Shown piece by piece: positions 50,708 to 56,642 of a stretch of 56,642 bases of DNA; position 1 is the stretch's first letter; each line of letters starts with the position of its first letter. Source of the DNA: JBBIJR01 sp037445875 (GTDB lineage: Bacteria > CLD3 > SB21); contig JBBIJR010000012.1 of assembly GCA_037445875.1 (NCBI GenBank), positions 1 to 56,642 on the forward strand. The letters run 5' to 3'. The translations under genes and the position numbers were made by a program. Below the pieces are notes generated by a model, which was not told the origin of the DNA, searched no databases, and saw only the letters and a list, made by a program, of their open reading frames with translations.

Positions 50708-52543
50708 ATGCTCAGGCTACATTCCCACGTGAGTTCCCTTCCGGTCCTCCTCGCTTTTTGGTTGACGATCCCTTCCTCCCTGCGGGCCCAGTCGCCCTTT
50801 GATGGGGAACATTCCCTCATCCATCTGAAAACCCATTCCCAGGCAGACATGTTGCGCATTCGAGAGCAGATCGAACGCGAGGGCGGTCACGTTACGCACC
50901 TGTTTCCCCCGAGCATACTGCACGGATATCTTACGGAGAAAGCCCGGACGGCAGTCCTGGCCTCCGGCCTTGTCCATACTATTACTCCCAAGAAAGTGGA
51001 GACGGTTCCGGAGGGGCTCAAGACTGCGGAGCACCTGGGTTACCAGGCGTGGAACAGCTTGTTCCTTCCCTCCTTTGCCACCCGCGGGGACGAAGAGAAG
51101 GGCGACCAGGACCATAACACCAGGCGCGCCCCCGACCTCGAGAACACGAACAACAAGTTCGCCCTGCGCGGCCAGAAGAACTTCTATCTGACCAGTGAAT
51201 ACATGGTCGGGTCCGTCAGCGTCGGCGTGGTCTTCGTGGAGTCCAACGGCCAATTGGACCAAAAGACGGAGACGTGGCTCCCGGAGGACAAGGACGAGGT
51301 CATGAATCAGGTCTACCGGGGGCTTGACTGGTGGGCGGAGAAAGGCGGCTACAAGGCAAACCTTTCCTGGACCTACGAGATCCTCGAGTGCAGCACGCGG
51401 TATGAACCCATCAACCGGAGCAAAGACGAAAGCGTGCTCTGGGTCAAAGAATGCATGGATCAGTTGGGCTACCGGGACGCGGAAGACTATACGCTGAATC
51501 GCGAATTCGCCAATGACCTGAGGGACAAGTACGGCACCGACTGGGCCTTCGTCATCTATGTCGTGCCTTCCGTCAACGACCTGGACGGTTACTTTGCCGG
51601 ACAGACGGGCCTTGCGTGGAGCTACCTCGGCGGCCCGTACATGATCGTGCCGAACAAGTGCAACGGATGGGGTTATACGGGCGTGTGGAAGGTCGTGGCG
51701 CACGAAACGGGCCACATTTTTAACGCCCTGGATGAGTATAAAGGTTCCAGCAACAGCATCGACAAGTCCGGCCGTCTGAACGTGATCAACGGCAATCACG
51801 AGGACGGCGGCGTGCGACATGAGCCATGTATTATGAAGGCCAACGACCTCCGCCTCTGCGAGTTCACTCTGGGACAGATCGGATGGGTAGACGCGGACAG
51901 CAACGGAGTGTTCGATGCCGACTATCTGCTGCTTTCCACCCGCTATCACACCGACAAGGCGCGAAAAGAGCATGCGGCGGCAGGTTCCCTCAGTTCTTCC
52001 TCCGGCCGAGGGGAGACCCGATACACACAGGTCGAGAACCTCCTTTTTGCCGAAGACTTCGCTGCGAAGAACGGATGGTACGAAGACCGGTATAACTACA
52101 TTGAGAACGGCGCGTACCATATGTACGATCCCGAGTTCGGCAATTCGACCTGGCTCGAGATGCCCTACACGGATTTCGTGGCTTCGGTCAAGACCCGCTG
52201 GCTCGACGGATCGAGCGTAAGCGGCTTCGGGCTGATGTTCCGCATCTTCGGCCCCAACGACAGCTATATTTTCTATATCAACGGCGACGGACAGTACTGC
52301 GTGGGCAAATACGTCCTCGGCAACTGGAACTACATAGCCGACTGGGACCGATCGGCCTCGATAAGAATGAACGGAGAGAACGTTCTTCAAGTGAAATGCG
52401 TGGGCAGCCGGATTGCGCTTTACGTGAACGGTGAATTGCTCAAGACCGTGACGGATGACTCTTTCAGGAAAGGCAACATTGGCTTTGCGGTACTTCCGGA
52501 GGTTCACGTCACTTTTGACGACCTTGTCATTTCGGCGCCCTAG
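50708..52543 (+). CDS. Secreted zinc metalloprotease with C-terminal lectin-like module
   Basis: About 611 residues. Signal peptide 'LPVLLAFWLTIPSSLRAQS', propeptide-like region (about 30-155), catalytic domain with HExxH at about 332-336 ('KVVAHETGHIFNALDEY') and a nearby Asp-Glu, then a C-terminal beta-sandwich (about 440-611; 'FAEDFAAKNGWYEDRYNY', 'GLMFRIFGPNDSYIFYINGD', 'RIALYVNGELLKTV') like concanavalin/laminin-G folds. Probably exported and active outside the cell. I place the start at ATG 50708. ATG 50642 has a better ribosome site (GGAGG six bases before) but overlaps the previous gene by 53 bases and gives a long charged N-terminus. It follows the SpoIIE-HTH gene by 13 bp. Confidence 0.8.
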   Translation: MLRLHSHVSSLPVLLAFWLTIPSSLRAQSPFDGEHSLIHLKTHSQADMLRIREQIEREGGHVTHLFPPSILHGYLTEKARTAVLASGLVHTITPKKVETVPEGLKTAEHLGYQAWNSLFLPSFATRGDEEKGDQDHNTRRAPDLENTNNKFALRGQKNFYLTSEYMVGSVSVGVVFVESNGQLDQKTETWLPEDKDEVMNQVYRGLDWWAEKGGYKANLSWTYEILECSTRYEPINRSKDESVLWVKECMDQLGYRDAEDYTLNREFANDLRDKYGTDWAFVIYVVPSVNDLDGYFAGQTGLAWSYLGGPYMIVPNKCNGWGYTGVWKVVAHETGHIFNALDEYKGSSNSIDKSGRLNVINGNHEDGGVRHEPCIMKANDLRLCEFTLGQIGWVDADSNGVFDADYLLLSTRYHTDKARKEHAAAGSLSSSSGRGETRYTQVENLLFAEDFAAKNGWYEDRYNYIENGAYHMYDPEFGNSTWLEMPYTDFVASVKTRWLDGSSVSGFGLMFRIFGPNDSYIFYINGDGQYCVGKYVLGNWNYIADWDRSASIRMNGENVLQVKCVGSRIALYVNGELLKTVTDDSFRKGNIGFAVLPEVHVTFDDLVISAP

Positions 52544-52689
52544 CGGCGGTCGACGCCCCCCTGTCCTCGTCCGTTCACCGGGAAACCGCCTGTCCCGCTG
52601 CGTGTTCATTTTGAAAATCCTCGAGAATCATCCGTCCTTCCGCGTGCCGAAAGCAACGGTTTGCGGGCCCGCCAGTTCAAAAAATCCTG

Positions 52690-52718
52690 TTGACTCTCAT
52701 TTTGCGGTTAGGTAGCTT
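52690..52718 (+). promoter_or_regulatory. Predicted promoter of FadL-like gene
   Basis: TTGACT (52690-52695), 17-nt spacer, TAGCTT (52713-52718). Start near 52725, leaving a leader of about 85 nt. The rest of the 52544-52810 gap holds short inverted repeats (for example TAGGTA/TACCTA) but no supported gene. The FadL ATG at 52811 has AGGAGG upstream. Confidence 0.5.
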
Positions 52719-52810
52719 GTTCCACAATTACCTATCTCTCAAGTCGTTTCTTAAACGTTTCCTGTACCAATTCTCTTCACCAGCGAGTACCTAACGTAGG
52801 AGGTTCGTCT

Positions 52811-54157
52811 ATGAATCCAGCGCGTAGTCTTGTTGTACGTGCAATGATGACGTTGGCATGTCTGATCGTTGCATCCGGCGCACTGGTCGCGGGCGGTTTT
52901 TCGATTTACGAGCAAGGGGCTGCCGCCACGGCACAGGGAGGCGCTTTTGTGGCACGGGCCTGGGACGCGTCGGCCGGCTTCTATAATCCCGCCGGTCTGG
53001 CCATGTACGGCACGCCCGGGCAATGGCGGTTTTATGGAGGTATTACCCCGGTGCAGTCTCAAGCCAAGATGACCGGTTTGGATCCCTTCCCCGGAAACGG
53101 TGTCCGCGAGAAGGCGGTCGATAAGTGGTTCCCGCCATTTTTTCTTCACGGTTCTTACCAGCTGAACGAGAAGGTGAACCTCTCATTGTCCGTGACCACA
53201 CCGTTCGGTCTTGGTACGGAGTGGGAGAACGACAACAATACCTACAGCGGCCGCTTCCGCTCCATCCTAGCCGATATCCAGGTGGTATATGTTTCTCCGA
53301 CCTTCTCCTACAAAGTAAATGACAAGTTTGCGGCGGGGGTTGGGCTGGACTATGTTTACTCGAAGGTGAAGTTGGAGAGGCACTCAGGCCAGGCCTTCTT
53401 TAATGGGACAGACACGCGGGTCTACGATGTGATAAACGTCAAGCTGGACGGAAGCGACAACGGCTCGTTTGGCTTCCATGTCGCCGCCATGTACAAAGCA
53501 AACGAACAATGGTCGTTCGGAGTCGACTACAAACATTCTGTAAGCAACAAGTACGACGGGACGGCGAAGTTCAATCAGATCACGACGGGCATTTCGCTCC
53601 TCGATGCCAATGTGGCCTCTACGTTGGCCAATCCGGCATTCGGAGGAACCAAGCAGGATGGGTCCACCAAAGTGGAATTCCCGAACAGCTTCGTGGTCGG
53701 AGCCGCATATAAACCGAACTCCAAACTCTCACTCGAAGCAGACTTCTGCTACTTTGGATGGAGCGTTTTCGAAGAGGTTGAAATAAAGTTCCCAGAGTCG
53801 CAGATTCTCGCTACCAGTGTACTCGAGGAGAATTACGACAACACCTGGCAAATTCGCGTTGGCGGCGAGTACTGGGTCAGTGACAAGTTCGCCGTTCGTG
53901 CCGGTTACATTTTTGACAAGACACCGGCTCCGACCGAGACGGTAAATCCACTCCTGCCAGATGCCGACCGGCACGATATTGGATTGGGAATCGGCTACAA
54001 ACTGAACAACCAACTCAATCTGGACGTTTCGTATCTCTCCGTCAACTTCACCGAGAGGAGCACCAAGAGCCGTAATGTGGACGGTTACGACGGCATTTAC
54101 AAGTCACACGTGAATCTGTTCGCCGTGGGCATAGGATACGCGTTTGGCGGTCAATAA
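52811..54157 (+). CDS. OmpP1/FadL/TodX-family outer-membrane transporter
   Basis: 448 residues, outer-membrane barrel importing long-chain fatty acids or other hydrophobic compounds. Signal peptide 'MTLACLIVASGALVAGGF', then the FadL N-terminal hatch 'GFSIYEQGAAATAQGGAFVA' and 'WDASAGFYNPAGLAM' (Asn-Pro-Ala-Gly). Strands alternate through to 'VNLFAVGIGYAFGGQ' at the C-terminus. ATG 52811 follows AGGAGG. Fits with the acyl-CoA dehydrogenase and ETF-QO genes. The substrate could also be aromatic hydrocarbon. An SGNH lipoprotein gene follows 38 bp later. Confidence 0.92.
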   Translation: MNPARSLVVRAMMTLACLIVASGALVAGGFSIYEQGAAATAQGGAFVARAWDASAGFYNPAGLAMYGTPGQWRFYGGITPVQSQAKMTGLDPFPGNGVREKAVDKWFPPFFLHGSYQLNEKVNLSLSVTTPFGLGTEWENDNNTYSGRFRSILADIQVVYVSPTFSYKVNDKFAAGVGLDYVYSKVKLERHSGQAFFNGTDTRVYDVINVKLDGSDNGSFGFHVAAMYKANEQWSFGVDYKHSVSNKYDGTAKFNQITTGISLLDANVASTLANPAFGGTKQDGSTKVEFPNSFVVGAAYKPNSKLSLEADFCYFGWSVFEEVEIKFPESQILATSVLEENYDNTWQIRVGGEYWVSDKFAVRAGYIFDKTPAPTETVNPLLPDADRHDIGLGIGYKLNNQLNLDVSYLSVNFTERSTKSRNVDGYDGIYKSHVNLFAVGIGYAFGGQ

Positions 54158-54195
54158 CCATGCAGCAAAGAACACAGATTTTGGAGGCAACTCAC

Positions 54196-55545
54196 ATGAA
54201 ACGTCTGAACTTTTTTCTCGCAGGCATCCTCACTGTCGCCTTGATGGCAGGGTGTTCCCCGGACTATCCGAGCGCTCCCGATGACGAACTGGCCAGGATT
54301 ACGACGAGCGGCACAGCCGATTTCACCAGGTTTGCGGTCGCAGGCAACAGTCTGACCGCCGGAACCCAGAACAACGGCTTGTCGCAGCAATTCCAGGTCA
54401 ACAGCTACGGCGCGCTCATCGCCCGTCAGTTGGGAATCGCAGATGCGGGGACTCTGGGCTCGGAATGGGAGCAGCCCCTGGTGGCGGATCCCGGCACATC
54501 CGGCATTTTGACGCTGGATTTTGCCACGACCAAGCCGACGCCGGTGACGAACCCCAGCAACAACTTCATAAATCTCGCACTGGCACGTCCGTACGACAAC
54601 CTCGGAATTCCATCTTGTTTTTTGTATGATTTCCTGAACACCAAGGATACCAGCGAATCGTGGACGAAGACGCGTCTCGGCACGGGAAACCCGCTTTTCG
54701 CGACCATTCTGCGCGGCATTGGAACGCAGTTCACCCAGCTTAAGGCCTTACAGCCGACATTTGTCATATGGTGGGAAGGTCACAACGACATTCTTGGCTA
54801 CGCGACGAGTGGCGCCGGATTGAACGGGGACTTTCAGGGCATCGCGGGCGTGCCTCCCTACACACCGCTCAACAGCGCCGATCCGTTGTTTCCCATTTTT
54901 GGCTACAACTTCAACGACGGTGTGGCACGGTCCCTTGACAGTCTTCAGGCCCTCGGTGCCGACGCCGTCATAGGAAACATCCCGGATGTAACAGCCATTG
55001 CGTATTTCACGGCGTTGTATCCCGGCGTGACCTTCCCCACGAAGGATTCCGTAGTGGTAAACGCCGCGACGGGAGCCAAGGCCGCCGTATACTATCAGGA
55101 AACAAAAGACAGTATTCAATTCCTGTGTCTCGGCCTGGGATCGGCCATCGGCGCCGACAGTGGAGGAACGGGAATCCCGTACGGGTTGCATCCTGCGCGG
55201 CCGGTCGGTGGCCAGTATACGCTTACATTCGCGGAGGTAAGGAACATCCAGACGATCATTACGTCGTACAACACGTCCATTTCCACCGCGGCGGCCGCTC
55301 GCAATATCCCCGTGGCAGATTTCTATGCCTTGTTCAACGACATTAAGACAAGCGGGAGAACGCTGGACAATGGAACCGTCGTCAATGCGGCATTCCTATC
55401 AGGCGGCCTCTTCAGTCTCGACGGTGTTCATCCAGCCAGTCTGGGGTATGCGATCGTCGCCAACACCTTCATCGATCGCATTAATGCCTTCTACGGCAGC
55501 GCTATACCGCGTGTTAATGAAGCGGGCTTTGTGAGCGTCCAGTAA
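54196..55545 (+). CDS. SGNH/GDSL-family hydrolase lipoprotein
   Basis: 449 residues. A clear lipoprotein signal ('LAGILTVALMAGCSPDYPSA', lipobox LMAGC), then an SGNH hydrolase: block I 'FAVAGNSLTAGTQNN' (GNSL, catalytic Ser), block III 'WWEGHNDILGYATSG' (Asn), block V 'LDGVHPASLGYAIVA' (Asp and His). Likely esterase or lipase anchored to the inner leaflet of the outer membrane. ATG 54196 has TTGGAGG eight bases upstream. Being downstream of fadL suggests hydrolysis of a lipid or ester whose acid is then taken up; that is inference. Ends at a strong terminator at 55564. Confidence 0.88.
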   Translation: MKRLNFFLAGILTVALMAGCSPDYPSAPDDELARITTSGTADFTRFAVAGNSLTAGTQNNGLSQQFQVNSYGALIARQLGIADAGTLGSEWEQPLVADPGTSGILTLDFATTKPTPVTNPSNNFINLALARPYDNLGIPSCFLYDFLNTKDTSESWTKTRLGTGNPLFATILRGIGTQFTQLKALQPTFVIWWEGHNDILGYATSGAGLNGDFQGIAGVPPYTPLNSADPLFPIFGYNFNDGVARSLDSLQALGADAVIGNIPDVTAIAYFTALYPGVTFPTKDSVVVNAATGAKAAVYYQETKDSIQFLCLGLGSAIGADSGGTGIPYGLHPARPVGGQYTLTFAEVRNIQTIITSYNTSISTAAAARNIPVADFYALFNDIKTSGRTLDNGTVVNAAFLSGGLFSLDGVHPASLGYAIVANTFIDRINAFYGSAIPRVNEAGFVSVQ

Positions 55546-55563
55546 TTCTTCCCGATGCGGACT

Positions 55564-55596
55564 GGGGCCGGTTGTCCGAACAGCCGGCCCTTTTTG
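55564..55596 (+). terminator. Rho-independent terminator after the SGNH lipoprotein gene
   Basis: Stem of 11 pairs with one G-T pair (55565-55575 with 55580-55590), four-base loop, followed by five T. Confidence 0.85.
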
Positions 55597-55616
55597 TTTA
55601 TAACCACAATTTTTCC

Positions 55617-55645
55617 TTGCTATTCTCTAGCCCTTGCGTTACTTT
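55617..55645 (+). promoter_or_regulatory. Predicted promoter upstream of folE / small RNA
   Basis: TTGCTA (55617-55622), 17-nt spacer, TACTTT (55640-55645). Start near 55652. It lies after the SGNH terminator and before a second terminator at 55775, with no open reading frame of note between. Confidence 0.45.
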
Positions 55646-55651
55646 ACGTGG

Positions 55652-55803
55652 CCTTTTGAACAGGCGTCATCGTTCTTGGAAATTCCGCAACCGTTGCCCA
55701 ACCAGGATGTACTTCTTTATCCGAAAGTTCATACATTTCCTCTCCACCGCTGAACCAACGTACACCGAATACACGAGCCCTGAATACCGTTCAGGGCTTT
55801 TTC
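55652..55803 (+). ncRNA. Candidate structured RNA: small RNA or folE leader with attenuator
   Basis: About 150 nt lie between a predicted promoter and a strong intrinsic terminator and encode no plausible protein. A hairpin at 55705-55740 pairs GGATGTA with TACATTTCC across CTTC/GAAAG, supporting structure. The terminator hairpin is only 28-61 nt before the folE GTG start, so the element could be a free small RNA or a leader controlling folE by attenuation. I see no match to SRP RNA, tmRNA or RNase P. Confidence 0.4.
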
Positions 55804-55809
55804 TTTTTC
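55775..55809 (+). terminator. Rho-independent terminator upstream of folE
   Basis: Perfect nine-base stem AGCCCTGAA with TTCAGGGCT (55776-55784 and 55790-55798), five-base loop, then a T-rich tract (55798-55808). No gene lies between it and the previous terminator. Confidence 0.8.
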
Positions 55810-55836
55810 ACACAAGTTAGCTCAAAGGCCCCCAGC

Positions 55837-56406
55837 GTGCATACACCCGACCTCATACGACAGCTTCTCATCAATTGCGGCGAAGACCCCGAGCGGGAGG
55901 GCTTGCTCGAAACTCCCCAGCGCGTCGCGAGCAGCCTCGAGTACCTGACCAGCGGCTACCGGATGAACCCGGGCGAAGTGATCAATTCGGCGATCTTTGA
56001 AGAAAAGATCAGCGAAATGGTACTGGTCAAGGATATCGAACTCTACAGCCTCTGCGAACATCACATGCTGCCGTTCTTCGGCAAATGCCATATAGCCTAT
56101 GTCCCGGACGGAAAGATCATCGGCCTCAGCAAACTCCCACGGGTCGTCGATGTGTACAGCCGCCGGCTCCAGGTGCAGGAGCGGCTCACCATTCAAATCG
56201 CTCAGGCGATTCACGATGCCATTCAGCCCCAGGGCGTCGGCGTGATCGTCGAGGCACAGCACCTCTGTATGATGATGAGGGGAGTGGAGAAACAAAACAG
56301 TCTGACCACGACCAGCTGTATGCTGGGGATATTCAAAGAGGACCCCAGAACCCGTAATGAGTTCCTCAGTCTCATCCGGCTGCGGTCCCCCATTTCGTCC
56401 GTTTGA
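55837..56406 (+). CDS. folE: GTP cyclohydrolase I
   Basis: Zinc enzyme forming 7,8-dihydroneopterin triphosphate from GTP, for folate or queuosine synthesis. 189 residues. Zinc and active-site residues are visible: 'LYSLCEHHMLPFFGKCH' (Cys and His) and 'VIVEAQHLCMMMRGVEKQNS' (Cys). 'KIIGLSKLPRVVDVYSRRLQ' is conserved. Starts at GTG 55837 with AAAGG nine bases upstream. It does not replace GTP cyclohydrolase II, which makes a different product for riboflavin. Regulation may involve the leader element described upstream. Confidence 0.96.
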   Translation: MHTPDLIRQLLINCGEDPEREGLLETPQRVASSLEYLTSGYRMNPGEVINSAIFEEKISEMVLVKDIELYSLCEHHMLPFFGKCHIAYVPDGKIIGLSKLPRVVDVYSRRLQVQERLTIQIAQAIHDAIQPQGVGVIVEAQHLCMMMRGVEKQNSLTTTSCMLGIFKEDPRTRNEFLSLIRLRSPISSV

Positions 56407-56441
56407 TGTTCTATTAAGTCCACACATAAGGAGCCTTCACC

Positions 56442-56642
56442 ATGCCCGAAAAGGTACTCGTCCAATACGAAGTCAAGGACCGGGTGGCCGTGTTCACGCT
56501 GTCCGATCCCCCCGCCAATACCTATACCCACGAAATGATGGTCCAGCTGGATGCAGCAGTCCTCAAAGCCCGCTTTGATGCCCAGGTCGACGTCATCGTC
56601 ATCACCGGGTGGAGAGAAGTTCTTCTGCGCCGGCGCCAACAA
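56442..56642 (+). CDS. Enoyl-CoA hydratase/isomerase family, 5' part only, frame disrupted near the edge
   Basis: Begins at ATG 56442 after AAGGAG. The first 55 residues ('VAVFTLSDPPANTYTHEMM', then 'DVIVITG') are a crotonase-fold N-terminus. At 56608-56610 the frame breaks: reading from 56611 in the next frame gives GEKFFCAGAN, the oxyanion-hole motif of the family. Two bases appear to be missing (or one extra). This may be a sequencing or assembly error close to the end of the window, or a pseudogene. Confidence 0.75.
   Translation, partial: MPEKVLVQYEVKDRVAVFTLSDPPANTYTHEMMVQLDAAVLKARFDAQVDVIVITGWREVLLRRRQQ

Noticed and set aside
50717..52609. Antisense reading frame of 630 codons opposite the metalloprotease
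   Set aside because: The sense frame has a signal peptide and an HExxH motif; the antisense has none.

Overview
Organism and overall character. This is a gene-dense window of about 57% G+C from a Gram-negative, didermic chromosome. A Lol lipoprotein-sorting system, a FadL-type porin, a PorV/PorQ-family (UPF0164) barrel, a BatA-like VWA protein, a long type-2 isoleucyl-tRNA synthetase and a YbeY without its usual third zinc histidine all point to the FCB superphylum (Bacteroidota and relatives such as Ignavibacteriota, Calditrichota or KSB1). I cannot name a species. I saw no rRNA, tRNA, CRISPR array, prophage or insertion sequence. Eleven promoter-like elements share one grammar: a TTG-type -35, a 17-nt spacer, and a T-A-rich -10, often TATATT.

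Layout. (1) 1-10762, minus strand. xerD (cut by the window edge), add and sucC form one unit. mce, folD, a YmdB-like phosphodiesterase and a UbiD-type decarboxylase form a second. An aminotransferase and an ADP-forming acyl-CoA synthetase form a third. (2) 10943-23413, plus strand. A P-loop protein and an MFS antiporter; ileS, a DksA/TraR zinc-finger protein, lspA and trxA, ending at a clear terminator; then acyl-CoA dehydrogenase, an HDIG phosphodiesterase, ybeY, nadC and an unusual RpiB-like protein. (3) 23410-28400, minus strand. ETF-quinone oxidoreductase, a barrel-like protein, DoxX, a 59-residue protein, ribE and a ribBA whose second domain has lost zinc ligands. (4) 28634-44618, minus strand. 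LEA-2-like protein, DUF2130, dGTPase, addA and addB; then, from its own promoter, an orphan zinc-hook coiled coil, two LolC/E permeases, a secreted unknown, lolD and a BatA-like protein. (5) 44728-56642, plus strand. hflX; a PorV-TPR fusion; an RsbW-sensor-HAMP-SpoIIE-HTH fusion with a secreted metalloprotease; fadL-like and SGNH lipoprotein genes; a candidate structured RNA; folE; and the start of an enoyl-CoA hydratase with a broken frame at the window end.

How it fits together. The metabolic genes suggest a heterotroph that degrades amino acids and fatty acids: aminotransferase with ADP-forming synthetase, acyl-CoA dehydrogenase with ETF-QO, and methylmalonyl-CoA epimerase with SucC. Envelope biogenesis is represented by Lol, LspA, FadL, PorV and BatA-like genes. 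The DNA-end-processing block (AddAB, dGTPase, DUF2130, zinc hook) is compact and largely translationally coupled.

Most novel candidate. The 856-residue protein at 48124-50694 joins an anti-sigma-type kinase domain, a transmembrane sensor, a PP2C phosphatase and a transposase-like helix-turn-helix in one chain. Its predicted promoter leaves almost no leader, and inverted repeats cover both the -35 and the -10. Second-tier candidates are the zinc-hook-only protein, the RNA element upstream of folE, and the RibBA and RpiB proteins with replaced key residues.
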